Source of the DNA: Petrolisthes cinctipes | Lineage: Eukaryota > Arthropoda > Malacostraca > Decapoda > Porcellanidae | Assembly (NCBI GenBank): GCA_033782935.1 | Contig: JAWQEG010000003.1 | Location: 2,430,501-2,494,500 of the forward strand | Direction: 5' to 3' | DNA: 64,000 bases | Part shown: positions 43,031 through 53,940 of the stretch, piece by piece | How the letters are laid out: each line of letters starts with the position of its first letter | How positions within the stretch are numbered: position 1 is the first letter of the stretch | Position numbers and translations under genes: made by a program | The notes under the pieces: generated by a model | Databases searched by the model: none | What the model was told of the DNA's origin: nothing | What the model saw: only the letters and a program-made list of their open reading frames with translations

Positions 43031-43711
43031 AGAAGTGATCTGTACATGCCTAGTTTGTGCTAGAATATTTTCAAATTATAGGCCCAAAACATGCTAAAAA
43101 TCGATATTTTAGGTGCCCAAAGTCGATATCTCAAATTCAGGCCCAAAACACCCGAAAATTCGATATTTTGGGGTCCCAGAAGCGAACTGTACATGCCTAC
43201 TCCGTTTTAGAGTATTTTCAAAATACAGGCCCAAAACATACTGAAAATCGATCTTTTAGGTGCCCAAAATTCGATATGTGCATGCATCTTCTGTTCCCAT
43301 TTTTATTTAAAATTCAGGCTCCAAACACCCGAAACTTCTATATTTTGGGGTTGCAGAAGGAATCTGTACATGCCTAATCAGATGCAGGCCCAAAACATGC
43401 TGAAAATCGATATTTTAGGTGCCCAAAGTTAACATGTGTATGCATCATCTGCACTCGTTTATATCTCAAATTCAACCTCAAAACACCCGAAAATTTGATA
43501 ATTTTGGGTCCCAGAAGCGATCTGTACATGTCTAGTCAGTGCTAGAATGTTTTCAAATTATAGGCTCAAAACATGCTAAAAATCGATATTTTAAGTGTCC
43601 AAAGTCGATATGTGCATGCATCTTCTGTACCCGTTTATATCTCAAATTCAGGCTCAAAACACACGAAAATTCGATATTTTTGGGTCCCAGAAGAGATCTG
43701 TACATGCCTAC

Positions 43712-45373
43712 TCCTAGTTAGAGTATTTTCAAAATACAGGCCCAAAACATGCTGAAAATCGATATTTTTGGTGACCAAAGTCAATATGTGCATGCATCTT
43801 CTGTACCCGTTTATATCTCAAATTCAGGCTCAAAACACCCGAAAATTCAGTATTTTTGGGTCCTAGAAGCGATCTGTACATCCCTACTCCTATTTAGAAT
43901 GTTTTCAAGATACAGACCCAAAACATGCTCAAAATCGATATTTTAGGTGCCCAAAAGTCGATATGTGCATGCATCTTCTGTACCCGTTTATATCTTAAAT
44001 TCAGACTCAAAACACCCGAAAATTTGATATCTTGGGGTCCCAGAAGCGATCTGTACATGCCTACTCAGTGCTAGAATATTTTCAAAACATAGGCCCAAAA
44101 CATGTTAAAATCGATATTTTTGGTGCCCAAAGTCGATATCTCAAATTCAGGCCCAAAACACTCAAAAATTCGATATTTTGGGATCCCAAAAGCGATCTAT
44201 ACATGCCTATTCCGTGTTAGAGTATTTTCAATATACAGGCCCAAAACATACTGAAAATCGATCTTTTAGGTGCCCAAAAGTCGATATGTGGATACATGTT
44301 CTGTACCCGTTTATACTTAAATTCAAGCTCAAAACACCCGAAAATTCGATATTTTGGGATCCCAGAAGCAATCTGTAATTGCCTACTCCGTGTTAGAGTA
44401 TTTTCAAAATACAGGCCCAAAACAAGCTGAAAATCGATATTTTAGGTGACCAAAGTCAATATGTGTATGCATCTTTAGTACCCGTTTATATCCCAAATTC
44501 AACCTCAAAACACCCGAAAATTCGATATTTTTGGGTCCCAGAAGCGATCTGTACATGCCTACTCAGTGCTAGAATGTTTTCAAAATATAGGCTCAAAACA
44601 TGATAAAAATCGATATTTTAAGTGTCCAAAGTCGATATGTGCATGCATCATCTGTACCCGTTTATATCTCAAATTCAGGCTCAAAACACCCGAAAATTCG
44701 ATATTTTGGGGTCCCAGAAATGATCTGTACATGCCTACTTAGTGCTAGAATATTTTCAAAATATAGGCCCAAAACATGCTAAAAATCGATATTTTAGGTG
44801 CCCAAAGTCGATATCTCAAATTCAGGCCCAAAACACCCGAAAATTCGATATTTTGGGGTCCCAGAAGCGAACTGTACATGCCTACTCCGTGTTAGAGTAT
44901 TTTCAAAATACAGGCCCAAAGCACACTGAAAATCGATCTTTTAGGTGCCCAAAAGTCGATATGTGCATGCATCTTCTGTACCCGTTTATATCCCAAATTC
45001 AACAACAAAACACCCGAAAATTCGAGATTTTTTTTGTCCCAGAAGCGATCTGTAAATGCCTACTCAGTGCTAGAATGTTTTCAAAATATAGGCTTAAAAC
45101 ATGCTAAAAATCGATATTTTAAGTGTCCAAAGTCGATACCCGTTTATATCTCAAATTCAGGCTCAAAACACCCGAAAATTCGATATTTTTGGGTCCCAGA
45201 AGCGAACTGTACATGCATACTCAGTGCTAGAATTTTTTCAAAATATAGGCTCAAAAAATGCTAAAAATCGATATTTTAAGTGTCCAATGTCGATATGTGC
45301 ATGCATCATCTGTACCCGTTTATATCTCAAATTCAGGCTCAAAACACCCGAAAATTCGATATTTTGGGGTCGC
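43712..45373 (+). repeat. Duplicated 1.66-kb satellite block, copy 2
   Basis: Second copy of the 41370-43030 block. It carries the same private variants with scattered single-base differences, for example ctttagtaccc near 44473 versus cttttgtaccc near 42131. Homology stops near 45373, where copy 2 reads gaagcgatctg and copy 1 reads gaagtgatctg followed by a divergent junction. Confidence 0.85.
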
Positions 45374-48300
45374 AGAAGCGATCTGTACATGCCTACTTAG
45401 TGCTAGAATATTTTCAAAATATAGGCCCGAAACATGCTAAAAATCGATATTTTAGGTGCCCAAAGTCGATATCTCAAATTCAGGCCGAAAACACCCAAAA
45501 ATTCGATATTTTGGGATCCCAGAAGCGATCTGTACTTGCCAACTCCGTGTTAGAGTATTTTCAAAATACAGGCCCAAAACAAGCTGAAAATCGATATTTT
45601 AGGTGAACAAAGTCAATATGTGTATGCATCTTCTGTACCCGTTTATATCTCAAATTCAGGCTCAAAACACCAGAAAAATCGATATTTTGGGGTCCCAGAA
45701 GTGATCTGTACATGCCTACTCAGTGCTAGAATATTTTCAAAATATAGGCCCAAAACATGCTTAAAATCGATATTTTAGGTGCCCAAAGTCGATATCTCAA
45801 ATTCAGGCCCAAAACACCCAAAAATTCTATATTTTGGGGTCCCAGAAGCGATCTGTACATACCTACTCCGTGTTAGAGTATTTTCAATATGCAGGCCCAA
45901 AACATACTGAAAATCGATCTTTTAGGTGCCCAAAAGTCGATATGTGGATGCATCTTCTGTACCCGTTTATATCTCAAATTTAGGCTCAAAACACCCGAAA
46001 ATTCGATATTTTGGGGTCCCGGAAGCGATCTGTACTTGCCTACTCCGTGTTAGAGTATTTTCAAAATACAAGCCCAAAACAAGCTGAAAATCGATATTTT
46101 AGGTGACCAAAGTCAATATGTGTATGCATCTTTTGCACCCGTTTATATCGCAAATTCAACCTCAAAACACCCGAAAATTCGATATTTTTGGGTCCCAGAA
46201 GCAATCTCTACATGCCTACTCAGTGCTAGAATGTTTTCAAAATATAGGCTCAAAACATACTAAAAATCGATATTTTAAGTGTCCAAAGTCGATATGTGCA
46301 TGCATCATCTGTACCCGTTTATATATCAAATTCAGGCTCAAAACACCCGAAAATTTGATATTTTGGGGTCCCAGAAGTGATCTGTACATGCCTACTTAGT
46401 GCTAGAATATTTTCAAAATATAGGCCGAAAACATGCTAAAAATCGATATTTTAGGTGCCCAAAGTCGATATCTCAAATTCAGGCCCAAAACACCCAAAAA
46501 TCGATATTTTGGGGTCCCAGAAGCGAACTGTACATGCCTACTCCGTGTTATTGTATTTTCAAAATACAGGCCCAAAACATACTGAAAATCGATCTTTTAG
46601 GTGCCCAAAAGTCGATATGTGGATGCATCTTCTGTACCCGTTTATATCTGAAATTCAGGCTCAAAACACCCGAAAATTCGATATTTTGGGGTCCCAGAAG
46701 CGATCTGTACTTGCCTACTCAGATGCAGGCCCAAAACATGCTGAAAATCGATATTTTAGGTGCCCAAAGTCGATATCTCAAATTCAGGCCCAAAACACCC
46801 GAAAATTCGATATTTTGGGGTCCCAGAAGCGATCTGTACATGCCTACTCTGATGCAGGCCCAAAACATGCTGAAAATCGATATTTTACGTGCCCAAAGTC
46901 AACATGGGTATGCATCTTGTGCACTCGTTTATATCTCAAATTCAACCTCAAAACACTCGAAAATTCGATAATTTTGGGTCCCAGAAGCGATCTGTACATG
47001 TCTAGTCAGTGCTAGAATGTTTTCAAAATATAGGCTCAAAACATGCTAAAAATCGATATCTTAAGTGTCGAAAGTCGATATGTGCATGCATCTTCTGTAC
47101 CCGTTTATATCTCAAATTCAGGCTCAAAACACCCGAAAATTCGGTATTTTTGGGTCCTAGAAGTGATCTGTACATCCCTACTCATAGTTAGAATGTTTTC
47201 AAGATACAGACCCAAAACATGCTCAAATTTGATATTTTAGGTGCCCAAAAGTCGATATGTGCATGCATCTTCTGTACCCGTTTATATCTCAAATTTAGGC
47301 TCAAAACACCCGAAAATTTGATATTTTGGGGTCCCAGAAGTGATCTGTACATGCCTACTTAGTGCTAGAATATTTTCAAAATATAGGCCCAAAACATGCT
47401 AAAAATCGATATTTTAGGTGCCCAAAGTCGATATCTCAAATTCAGGCCCAAAACACCCAAAATTTCGATATTTTGGGGTCCTAGAAGCGATCTGTACATG
47501 CCTACGCCGCGTTAGAGTATTTTCAATATACAGGCCCAAAACAAGCTGAAAATCGATATTTTAGGTGACCAAAGTCAATATGTGTATGAATCTTCTTCAC
47601 CCGTTTATATCCCAAATTCAACCTCAAAACACCCGAAAACTCGATATTTTTGGGTCCCAGAAGCGATCTGTATATGCCTACTCAGTGCTAGAATGTTTTC
47701 AAAATATAGGCTCAAAACATGCTAAAAATCGATATTTTAAGTGTCCAAAGTCGATATGTGCATGCATCATCTGTACCCGTTTATATCTCAAATTCAGGCT
47801 CAAAACACCCGAAAATTCGATATTTTGGGGTCGCAGAAGTGATTTGTACATGCCTACTTAGTGCTAGAATATTTTCAAAATATAGTCCCAAAACATGCTA
47901 AAAATCGATATTTTAGGTGCCCAAAGTCGATATCTCAAATTCAGGCCCAAAACACCCGAAAATTCAATATTTTGGGGTCCCAGAAGCGAACTGTACATGC
48001 CTACTCCGTGTTAGAGTATTTTCAAAATACAGGCCCAAAACATACTGAAAATCGATCTTTTAGGTGCCCAAAAGTCGATATGTGCATGCATCTTCTGTAC
48101 CCGTTTATATTTCAAATTCAGGTTCCAAACACCCGAAAATTCGATATTTTGGGGTCCCAGAAGCAATCTGTACATGCCTACTCAGATGAAGGCCCAAACC
48201 ATGCTGGAAATCGATATTTTAGGTGCCCAAGGTCAACATGTGTATGCATCTTCTGCACTCGTTTATATCTCAAATTCAACCTCAAAACACCCGAAAATTC

Positions 48301-49650
48301 GATAATTTTGGGTCCCAGAAGCGATCTGTACATGTCTAGTCAGTGCTAGAATGTTTTCAAAATATAGGCTCAAAACATGCTAAAAATCGATATTTTAAGT
48401 GTCCAATGTCGATATGTGCATGCATCTTCTGTACCCGTTTATATCTCTAATTCAGGCTCAAAACACCCGAAAATTCGATATTTTGGGGTCCCAGAAGCGA
48501 TCTGTACTTGCCTACTCCGTGTTAGAGTATTTTCAAAATACAGGCCCAAAACAAGCTGAAAATCGATATTTAAGGTAACCAAAGTCAATATGTGTATGCA
48601 TCTTCTGCACCCGTTTATATCCCAAATTCAACCTCAAAACACCCGAAAATTCGATATTTTTGGGTCCCAGAAGCGATCTGTACATGCCTACTTAGTGCTA
48701 GAATGTTTTCAAACTATAGGCCCAAAACATGCTAAAAATCGATATTTTATGTGCCCAAAGACGATATCTCAAATTCAGGCCCAAAACACCGAAAAATTCG
48801 ATATTTTGGGGTCCCAGAAGCGAACTGTACATGCCTACTCCGTGTTAGAGTATTTTCAAAATACAGGCCCATAACATACTGAAAATCGATTTTTTAGGTG
48901 CATAAAAGTCGATATGTGCATACATCTTCTGTACCCGTTTATATCTCAAATTCAACTTCAAAACACCCGATAATTCGATATTATTGGGTCCCAGAAGTGA
49001 TCTGTACATGCCTACCCAGTGCTAGAATTTTTTCAAAATACAGGCCCAAAAGATACTGAAAATCGATCTTTTAGGTGACCAAAGTCAATATGTGTATGCA
49101 TCTTCTGCACCCGTTTATATCTCAAATTCAATCTCAAAACACCCGAAAATTCGATATTTTGGGGTCCCAGAAGCTATCTGTACATGCCTACTCAGTCCTA
49201 GAATTTTTTCAAAATATAGGCTCAAAACATGCTAAAAATCGATATTTTAAGTGTCCAAAGTCGATATGTGCATGCATCATCTGTACCCTTTTATATCTCA
49301 AATTCAGGCTCAAAACACCCGAAAATTCGATATTTTGGGGTCCCAGAAGTGATCTGTACATGCCAACCTAGTGCAAGAATATTTTCAAAATATTAGCCCA
49401 AAACATGCTAGAAATCGATATTTTAGGTGCCCAAATCGATATCTCAAATTCAGGCCCAAAACACCCAAAAATTCGATATTTTGGGGTCTGAGAAGCAATC
49501 TGTACATGCCCACTCCTAGTTAGAGTATTTTCAAAATACAGGCCCAAAACATGCTGAAAATCTATATTTTAGGTGCCCAAAGTCAATTCGTGCATACATC
49601 TTCTGTACCCGTTTATATCTCAAATTCAGGCTCAAAACACCCGAAAATTA

Positions 49651-50028
49651 GTGCATTTGTCGCGGCTTCCAGCCGCTTAAATTGTATTTATTGGTTGTGA
49701 AACCAGCACAGCTGGGTTGCTATAGAATACGCCCCTTCTCAAGCCCAGGCCCCGTATAGGCATAATCTGGGTTGGAAGGGTCTATTCCGTGACGATCATC
49801 AGAAGTAAATAAAAATTCAAATCTGGCGCTGTACTGATAGTGGAGCCACCTGGTGGTGGCGTGGTGAGGTATTAAGCCCCTCCTCCGCTGAATACCGCTC
49901 GGTCACTCCAATGAGAAAGGAAGAAGTGAATGCCTGCCGCATCGGGAGGTGGGTGGGTCAGTCAATGCTGTGCTGGTTTCACAACCAATAAATACAATTT
50001 AAGCGGCTAGAAGCCGCGACAAATGCAC
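49651..50028. mobile_element. 378-bp MITE-like element with 62-bp terminal inverted repeats and TA flanks
   Basis: The left repeat (49651-49712) and right repeat (49967-50028) are reverse complements over 62 bp with one mismatch. Both begin gtgcatttgtcgcggctt. TA flanks both ends (49649-49650 and 50029-50030). Each terminal repeat contains its own small hairpin, GCGGCT-3 nt-AGCCGC (49662-49676 and 50003-50017). The interior starts with 212 bp that are the inverted counterpart of the right end of the adjacent large element. No coding frame is present. The TA duplication suggests a mariner-type cut-and-paste origin, but the long hairpin-bearing ends are not ones I recognise. Confidence 0.8.
49697..49908 (+). 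repeat. 212-bp long inverted repeat, left arm (inside the MITE)
   Basis: Ungapped inverted match to 56560-56771 over 212 bp, with only two mismatches seen (ctggcgctg versus ctggcactg, and cctggtggtgg versus cctggtagtgg). It begins gtgaaaccagcacagctg and ends ggtcactc. This near identity between the small element and the far end of the large one shows a recent shared source or sequence exchange. Confidence 0.9.
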
Positions 50029-50029
50029 T

Positions 50030-50068
50030 ATTATTGGTATAGTGAAACCAGCACAGCTGAGTTGCTAT
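50030..50068 (+). repeat. Left terminal inverted repeat of the large element
   Basis: 39 bp beginning attattggtatagtgaaacc. It matches the reverse complement of 56745-56783 at 37 positions. The first base coincides with the second base of the TA flank of the adjacent MITE, so the MITE seems to have inserted exactly at the satellite/element junction. Confidence 0.85.
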
Positions 50069-50252
50069 GCATGCGATGCGGTAGGTGGGAGGTGAGGTGG
50101 AGGTAATCACGTGCTAGTTAAGAGCGGTTGAGAGCGGAGAGCAGGAAAGGTAACCGAGCAGGGTGAGGTTGAAGCTAAAGCAACCCCCAACACTGGCTAG
50201 GTGAGTAGTCGTGGTGGGGGTGTAGTAGCTTATCCCATATTACCCGTAGACC

Positions 50253-50304
50253 ATTCTGTTATAGACCAGAATTGTTACTCAGCTAAAGTCTTTATAGGAA
50301 GACT
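50253..50304 (-). other. Twin-hairpin module, copy A
   Basis: Two adjacent hairpins: ATTCTG-8 nt-CAGAAT (50253-50272) and AGTCT-8 nt-AGACT (50287-50304), followed on the plus strand by ctcgagggg and, further on, a C14 run (50361-50374). It belongs to a roughly 190-bp duplicated segment: 50150-50340 resembles 50386-50570. On the minus strand it lies downstream of the recombinase remnant, where a 3' UTR or terminal structure would be. Confidence 0.7.
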
Positions 50305-50496
50305 CGAGGGGTCGGGTCTAGGAGAGGAGGGGGAGGGGTGACCCTAGCCGTGACCCTGGGCCCCCCCCCCCCCCATCATAAAAGGTAACCGAGCTAAGGT
50401 GAGGCTGAAGCTAAAGCAACTTCCAACAATGGCTAGGGGACTAGTTGTGGTGGAAGTGTTGTAATAGCTTATAATAAAATATATATACCGTAGACT

Positions 50497-50548
50497 ATTC
50501 TGTTATAGACCAGAATTGTTAACCAACTAAAGTCTTTATAGGCAGACT
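50497..50548 (-). other. Twin-hairpin module, copy B
   Basis: Hairpins ATTCTG-8 nt-CAGAAT (50497-50516) and AGTCT-8 nt-AGACT (50531-50548), then ctcgaggggt and a C12 run (50577-50588). On the minus strand both loops contain CTATAA. The order and spacing are identical to copy A. This copy lies closest to the 3' side of the recombinase fragment. Confidence 0.7.
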
Positions 50549-50708
50549 CGAGGGGTCAGGTACAGGAGAGGGGGTGCCCCCCCCCCCCTTTGTTATTAAA
50601 GTCCTCTGAGCTAGGGCTATGGCCCCGGCTCAGGTCATGCGATCCCGAGGGGATGAAGGAGGACACAAGGATGCAGTAATCCTGTGTTTAATATATATAT
50701 CCAGTCAC

Positions 50709-51242
50709 TCATCCGATTGACCTAGGGAAAAGAGGGTTACCGGACCTAGAGTTGTAGAAGAGGTGGTCCGGAGAAGCCCCTCTCGTCGCCTCCACGTATG
50801 TAGTAAATGCGTGGACTGGACAGAGGGGGTGGAAACTTCCAGCCCTCAGGAACGAGGGTACTGCGAGAGGGCCAATCCTGTCGTCAGCCTGCTCGTTCTT
50901 AGCCAGGAAAGCGGGAGAAGGGGGGATAGTTAAAGAAGTAAGGTTAGGGCTTACAGATGAAAAGGCTGTGTGACGGGTAAAGGCTGCCAACTGAGAGGCC
51001 CTGTACCCTGTAGCTAAGGCGAGCAGGAAGAGAGCTTTCTGGAGGAGGTGACAAACCTCCAGAGGAACCCCCTCGAAGGTCAGGTAGGAAAAGGACGCGG
51101 TGAAGGGCCAGGAGGGAGTCTGGGCCCGCCATTCTCCCGGCCCTAGTCCCCGTGTTACGAAAGGAGGCAAGGGCGGGGGAGTTTTGGGGGCGGGCAGAGG
51201 CGGGTGTCTCCCGACACAGCTCAGCCCCGGGGCGGCACACAC
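50709..51242 (-). pseudogene. Tyrosine recombinase (YR) fragment, degenerate
   Basis: Readable stretch of 177 codons on the minus strand. The first 42 or so residues are proline-rich and probably not part of the original protein, so the start is not reliable. Residues about 45-177 fit the catalytic domain of eukaryotic tyrosine recombinases of the DIRS/Crypton type. A hydrophobic helix leads into ATGYRASQL (77-85), with Arg81 in the position of the first catalytic arginine. LAKNE follows at 113-117, with Lys115 as a candidate beta-hairpin lysine, then CPVHAF (141-146) and DHLFYN (159-164). The frame stops with TGA at 50709-50711, and a TAA follows in frame at 50688-50690. Beyond these stops the same frame reads SHDLSR with His at 50637-50639, resembling a decayed second catalytic box in which the expected arginine would be serine. 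No catalytic tyrosine segment is visible. The fragment is almost certainly inactive. Exact family is uncertain. Confidence 0.55.
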
Positions 51243-51399
51243 CGCGCGCCAAAGGGTCGTAACCCTTGGGCGTGAAGCAGGGTGCGTGAGGCGAACAGTG
51301 GAGGTGGCCGACCATCGTAAAACGATTTCCCAAAGCTAGGGTGGTAGCTGCTGTGGAAGGGTTGTTACGCATATAATTTATTATCATTATATACGGACA

Positions 51400-51448
51400 A
51401 CTTTCTGTTAAAACCAGAAAGTGTTACAAGTCGTAAGTCTTTAAAGAC
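51400..51448 (-). other. Twin-hairpin module, copy C (diverged)
   Basis: Hairpins ACTTTCTG-7 nt-CAGAAAGT (51400-51422) and the 12-nt palindrome GTCTTTAAAGAC (51437-51448), then ctcgagggg and a C11 run (51481-51491). Stem bases differ from copies A and B on both arms, so pairing is retained despite sequence change. The DNA after the C run also resembles that after the C run of copy B, so a larger segment was duplicated. Confidence 0.65.
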
Positions 51449-51489
51449 ACCCTCGAGGGGATAGGCAAGGGGGTCGAGGACCCCCCCCC

Positions 51490-52321
51490 CCATTTTTGTT
51501 GTTAGGGTCCTCCGAACCTAGGCTATGGCCTAGGTTCGGGTAAAATATCCCGAGAGGAGAAAAGAAACACCAAGATGTTCTAAACATGAGACTGTACAGA
51601 ATGGAGATGACGTAAGGGATGACTGGTGACGGAAGGTAAGTCGTCCGACCTTTTCCATTCGGGCGCACCCTCCCCCTTTTCTGTCTCCCACGGGGACCCT
51701 GTGGTAAGGTGGGCGGAGTCCCCATTGCAACACAGGGGGTGAGGGAGAGCGAGTGGAACAGATACCTCGTCCTGAAGGATGTGGTGGATGTCCCGCCCCC
51801 CCCCCAGATCCCGTACCCTCTCCACCGCGGGGACTCGGAGAGAGCAGGTCCAGGAACGGGTCCCGCCGCCTCCACCATGGTAGGTGGGGAAGGGCGCGTG
51901 GCCTACGGACAAACCAAAAAGTTCGTCCGCTTCCCGTTTCACTAGCCCGTCGTGCCTCCTCACCCAAACCTCTGGTTGAGAAGGATCGGGAGACTACGCA
52001 CCCATCTGACCTCCTCTGAAGAGTGAGTCCAGGAAGAAGGAAGAAAGGCCCAAGAGTAGGGAAGGTACCCGTCGTCCACAGGATGAGGCGACGGGAAAGG
52101 GGGAGGATAGGCAGCCCGCTCCTCCGCCAGGGTGCCCCTCGAGGACTCGAGACCCAGAGAGATTGGGGGAACGGGAACGGCTCCAAAATCCCCAGGTGGA
52201 CTCGAGTCCCCTACCGGCGACGCGGCAGGGAAGGTGAGAAGGGCGGGTTCAGGAACGGGTACCGTTGCAATAGTGGGGCTGTGTGGTGGCACATAATTGG
52301 CCGGCTCCCCCACTAGGGAAT
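51490..52321. other. GC-rich stretch with overlapping open frames, no recognisable gene
   Basis: Several overlapping frames of 117-218 codons are open on the minus strand, with others on the plus strand. They are rich in Pro, Gly, Arg and Ser and I recognise no domain, so I treat them as by-products of high GC content. The 51490-51600 part resembles the region after hairpin module B (ggccta and tcggaggaccctaacaacaaa on the minus strand), indicating an old duplication. A C10 run occurs at 51796-51805. Short motifs such as caggaacgggt recur at about 51851 and 52250. A decayed gag-like frame cannot be excluded. Confidence 0.4.
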
Positions 52322-53160
52322 GAGGTGAACCTTAAATCTCACGAGGCTGTCTGGGACAGTGTCGTGAGTGTAACGCCAGGACCGTCCTGAGCACTAATAC
52401 AAGGCATCGACCAGGGTAAGCCGAAGCCCCAATATCCCCTCGCCCCCATCCCCTAAGTGGAATGCGTGCGATGAAAGGTTAAGGACGTAGTTAAGAAGCC
52501 CCCATTGAGTGAGTATGGTGTACAAGACACAAATCTTGCTGCTCCATGTCTCCCTGTTATGGGGATACAAAACAGGTGATCCGAGGCGAGGACTAGGGTA
52601 GCTGTAATATCATCCTTGAGAGCTTGGACATGACACCAAGAGTGACATGTGCAGCTTGGTAGGACGGTAGGCAACAACCGGAGCCGTATAGTTTATCAAT
52701 GGTTTGTTTGAATTTGGTAAGGACCACTGTGAGGTGAGGAAACTACTTTGAAAACTTCCCAGCTAAGTAGAACAGAAGACTGGTGGGTCAAGCAGTTACC
52801 TGAAATGTCTGGGGAGGCAAAGCCAAACTATGAATAAACAAACTTTTGTGGGTATTTATGGGGGACCAACAGTTGCCCCACCGCTGGAAGACATACCTCA
52901 ATTGAAAACCTACGTCAGCACAGGGTAGGGTGTCTCGTTCTTGGTAAAGAATGATTGACGTTTCGGAGAACCCTGGTGACCACCTGCGAATCATTACGGG
53001 AAAAGAGGGACGTAAAAACGTCACTGTCAGGGAGGCCAGTGACTGGAAAAACCTCCGAGTTTGAGTGTTGTTACAGCTCTGAGAACGTTTTGAAACGTTA
53101 TCGCATTCGCTCTCCTATTTCCCTCACGCGGCAAAGAGGCCGTGTGTTATAAACTCTCAT
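52322..53160. other. Unassigned segment of the large element
   Basis: No gene recognised. Frames of 65-78 codons on both strands lack familiar motifs. There is a 7-bp-stem hairpin AACGTTT-TG-AAACGTT (53084-53099) and a small one GACGT-AAAA-ACGTC near 53009-53022. The string gacgtttcgg (52958-52967) resembles motifs near the ends of some Penelope-like retroelements, but I could not identify the rest of such an element. Confidence 0.35.
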
Positions 53161-53174
53161 GAACTAGCTGCCGT

Positions 53175-53395
53175 AGGCTGAGTCCCAGGTACCCCCTAGG
53201 CTGGGACCCCAGGTTCAGGTCCAGCTAGCCACTAGGTTCAGGTCCAGGTAGCCACTAGGTTCAGGTCCAGGTAGCCCCTAGGCTGAGGACCATGTTGCAC
53301 TAGGTTGAGCCCCTGGTAGCGCCCTAGGTTGTGCATAGGTAGCGCCTTGGCTGAGCCCGAGGTAGCCCCTAGGTTGTGCACAGGTAGAACCTTGG
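53175..53395 (+). repeat. Minisatellite, 22-24 bp period, about ten units
   Basis: Units such as aggttcaggtccaggtagcc start at 53211, 53234, 53257 and 53280 at exact 23-bp spacing. Flanking units of 22-24 bp (aggctgagtcccaggtacc, aggttgtgcataggtagcgc) are more diverged. All share the frame 'agg-ttg/ctg-...-ggtag-cc'. Arrays of this type expand by slippage or gene conversion. No function is evident. Confidence 0.8.
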
Positions 53396-53940
53396 CTGTG
53401 GTCGAAGCCTAGCTGGCTAGGTCCCAGCAGGCCTCTCAGTCAGTACCCTCCCGGGTTGTTGGTTGAGCGGGTCCTGCTATTGGTGCTAGGTTGTGCATAG
53501 GCAGCACCTAGATAGTGGAGGAGACTGGCTGGCCAGGTCCTCGCAGGCTTGTCAGTCAGTACCCTACCGGGTCCTTGGCTGAGCGGGTCCTGCTGTTGGC
53601 ACTAGGTTGTGCATGGGTAGCACCCTAGGCTGTAGTAGGAGCCTAGCTGGTTAGGTCCTAGCAGGCTTGCCCGTTAGTACCCCACCGGGTCCTGGCCTGA
53701 AAAGGTCCTGTTCTTGGCACTAGGTTGTGCCTGGGTAGCCCCCTAGCTGGCCAGGTCCTAGCAGGTTTGTCAGTTAGTACCCTACCGGGTCCTTGGCTGA
53801 GAGGGACCTGCTCTTTGGTACTAGGTTGTGCATGGGTAGGTCCCTAGGCTGTGGTCGGAACCTAGTTGGCAGGGACCTGCAGGTTCGTCAGTCGGTACCC
53901 CACCGGGTCCTTAGCTGAGGAGGACCTGCATTTGGTGCTA
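53395..53940 (+). repeat. Tandem repeat of about 118 bp, five copies
   Basis: The landmark cagtaccctaccgggt (with variants) recurs near 53440, 53559, 53675, 53774 and 53893, giving spacings of about 119, 117, 99 and 119 bp. Each unit also contains ctagctggccaggtcc, gagcgggtcctgct and aggttgtgcat. The last of these is shared with the neighbouring 23-bp minisatellite, so the longer unit probably arose from it as a second-order repeat. One unit is about 20 bp shorter. Non-coding. Confidence 0.85.

Larger units (their letters stand above)
6315..49650 (+). repeat. Satellite array, block 2 (main block, with higher-order repeats)
   Basis: This is a continuous head-to-tail satellite of the same family and orientation as block 1. 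It has no gaps or inversions over about 43 kb. Recurrent monomer subtypes can be told apart by linked variants. Type A has aagtgtcc and catcatctg. Type B has catactgaaaatcgatc. Type C has aagctg, gtgacc or gtgacaaa, and gtgtatgcatc. Type D is the 147-bp form whose gtcgatat runs straight into ctcaaatt. The 158-bp type has ctcagatgcagg. Higher-order repeats are entered separately. The block ends at 49648-49650, where the GC-rich composite insertion begins in mid-monomer. Confidence 0.97.

Noticed and set aside
43031..43711. Continuation of the 2342-bp duplication as a full tandem repeat
   Set aside because: This interval has no second copy after 45373; only the flanking 1.66 kb is duplicated.
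50361..50374. Poly-C runs (C14, C12, C11, C10) as sequencing artefacts or telomere-like DNA
   Set aside because: They occupy the same position in three paralogous modules, so they look like real low-complexity parts of the element. They are not telomeric repeats.
50709..51242. Phage or bacterial integrase
   Set aside because: Fits eukaryotic retroelement-type recombinases better, lies within a eukaryotic satellite and transposon context, and lacks any prokaryotic neighbours or ribosome-binding site.
51441..52313. Overlapping minus-strand frames (117-218 codons) as gag or capsid genes
   Set aside because: Three competing overlapping frames, Pro/Gly/Arg-rich with no zinc knuckle or other motif. 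Could be decayed coding sequence, but the sequence does not support a call.
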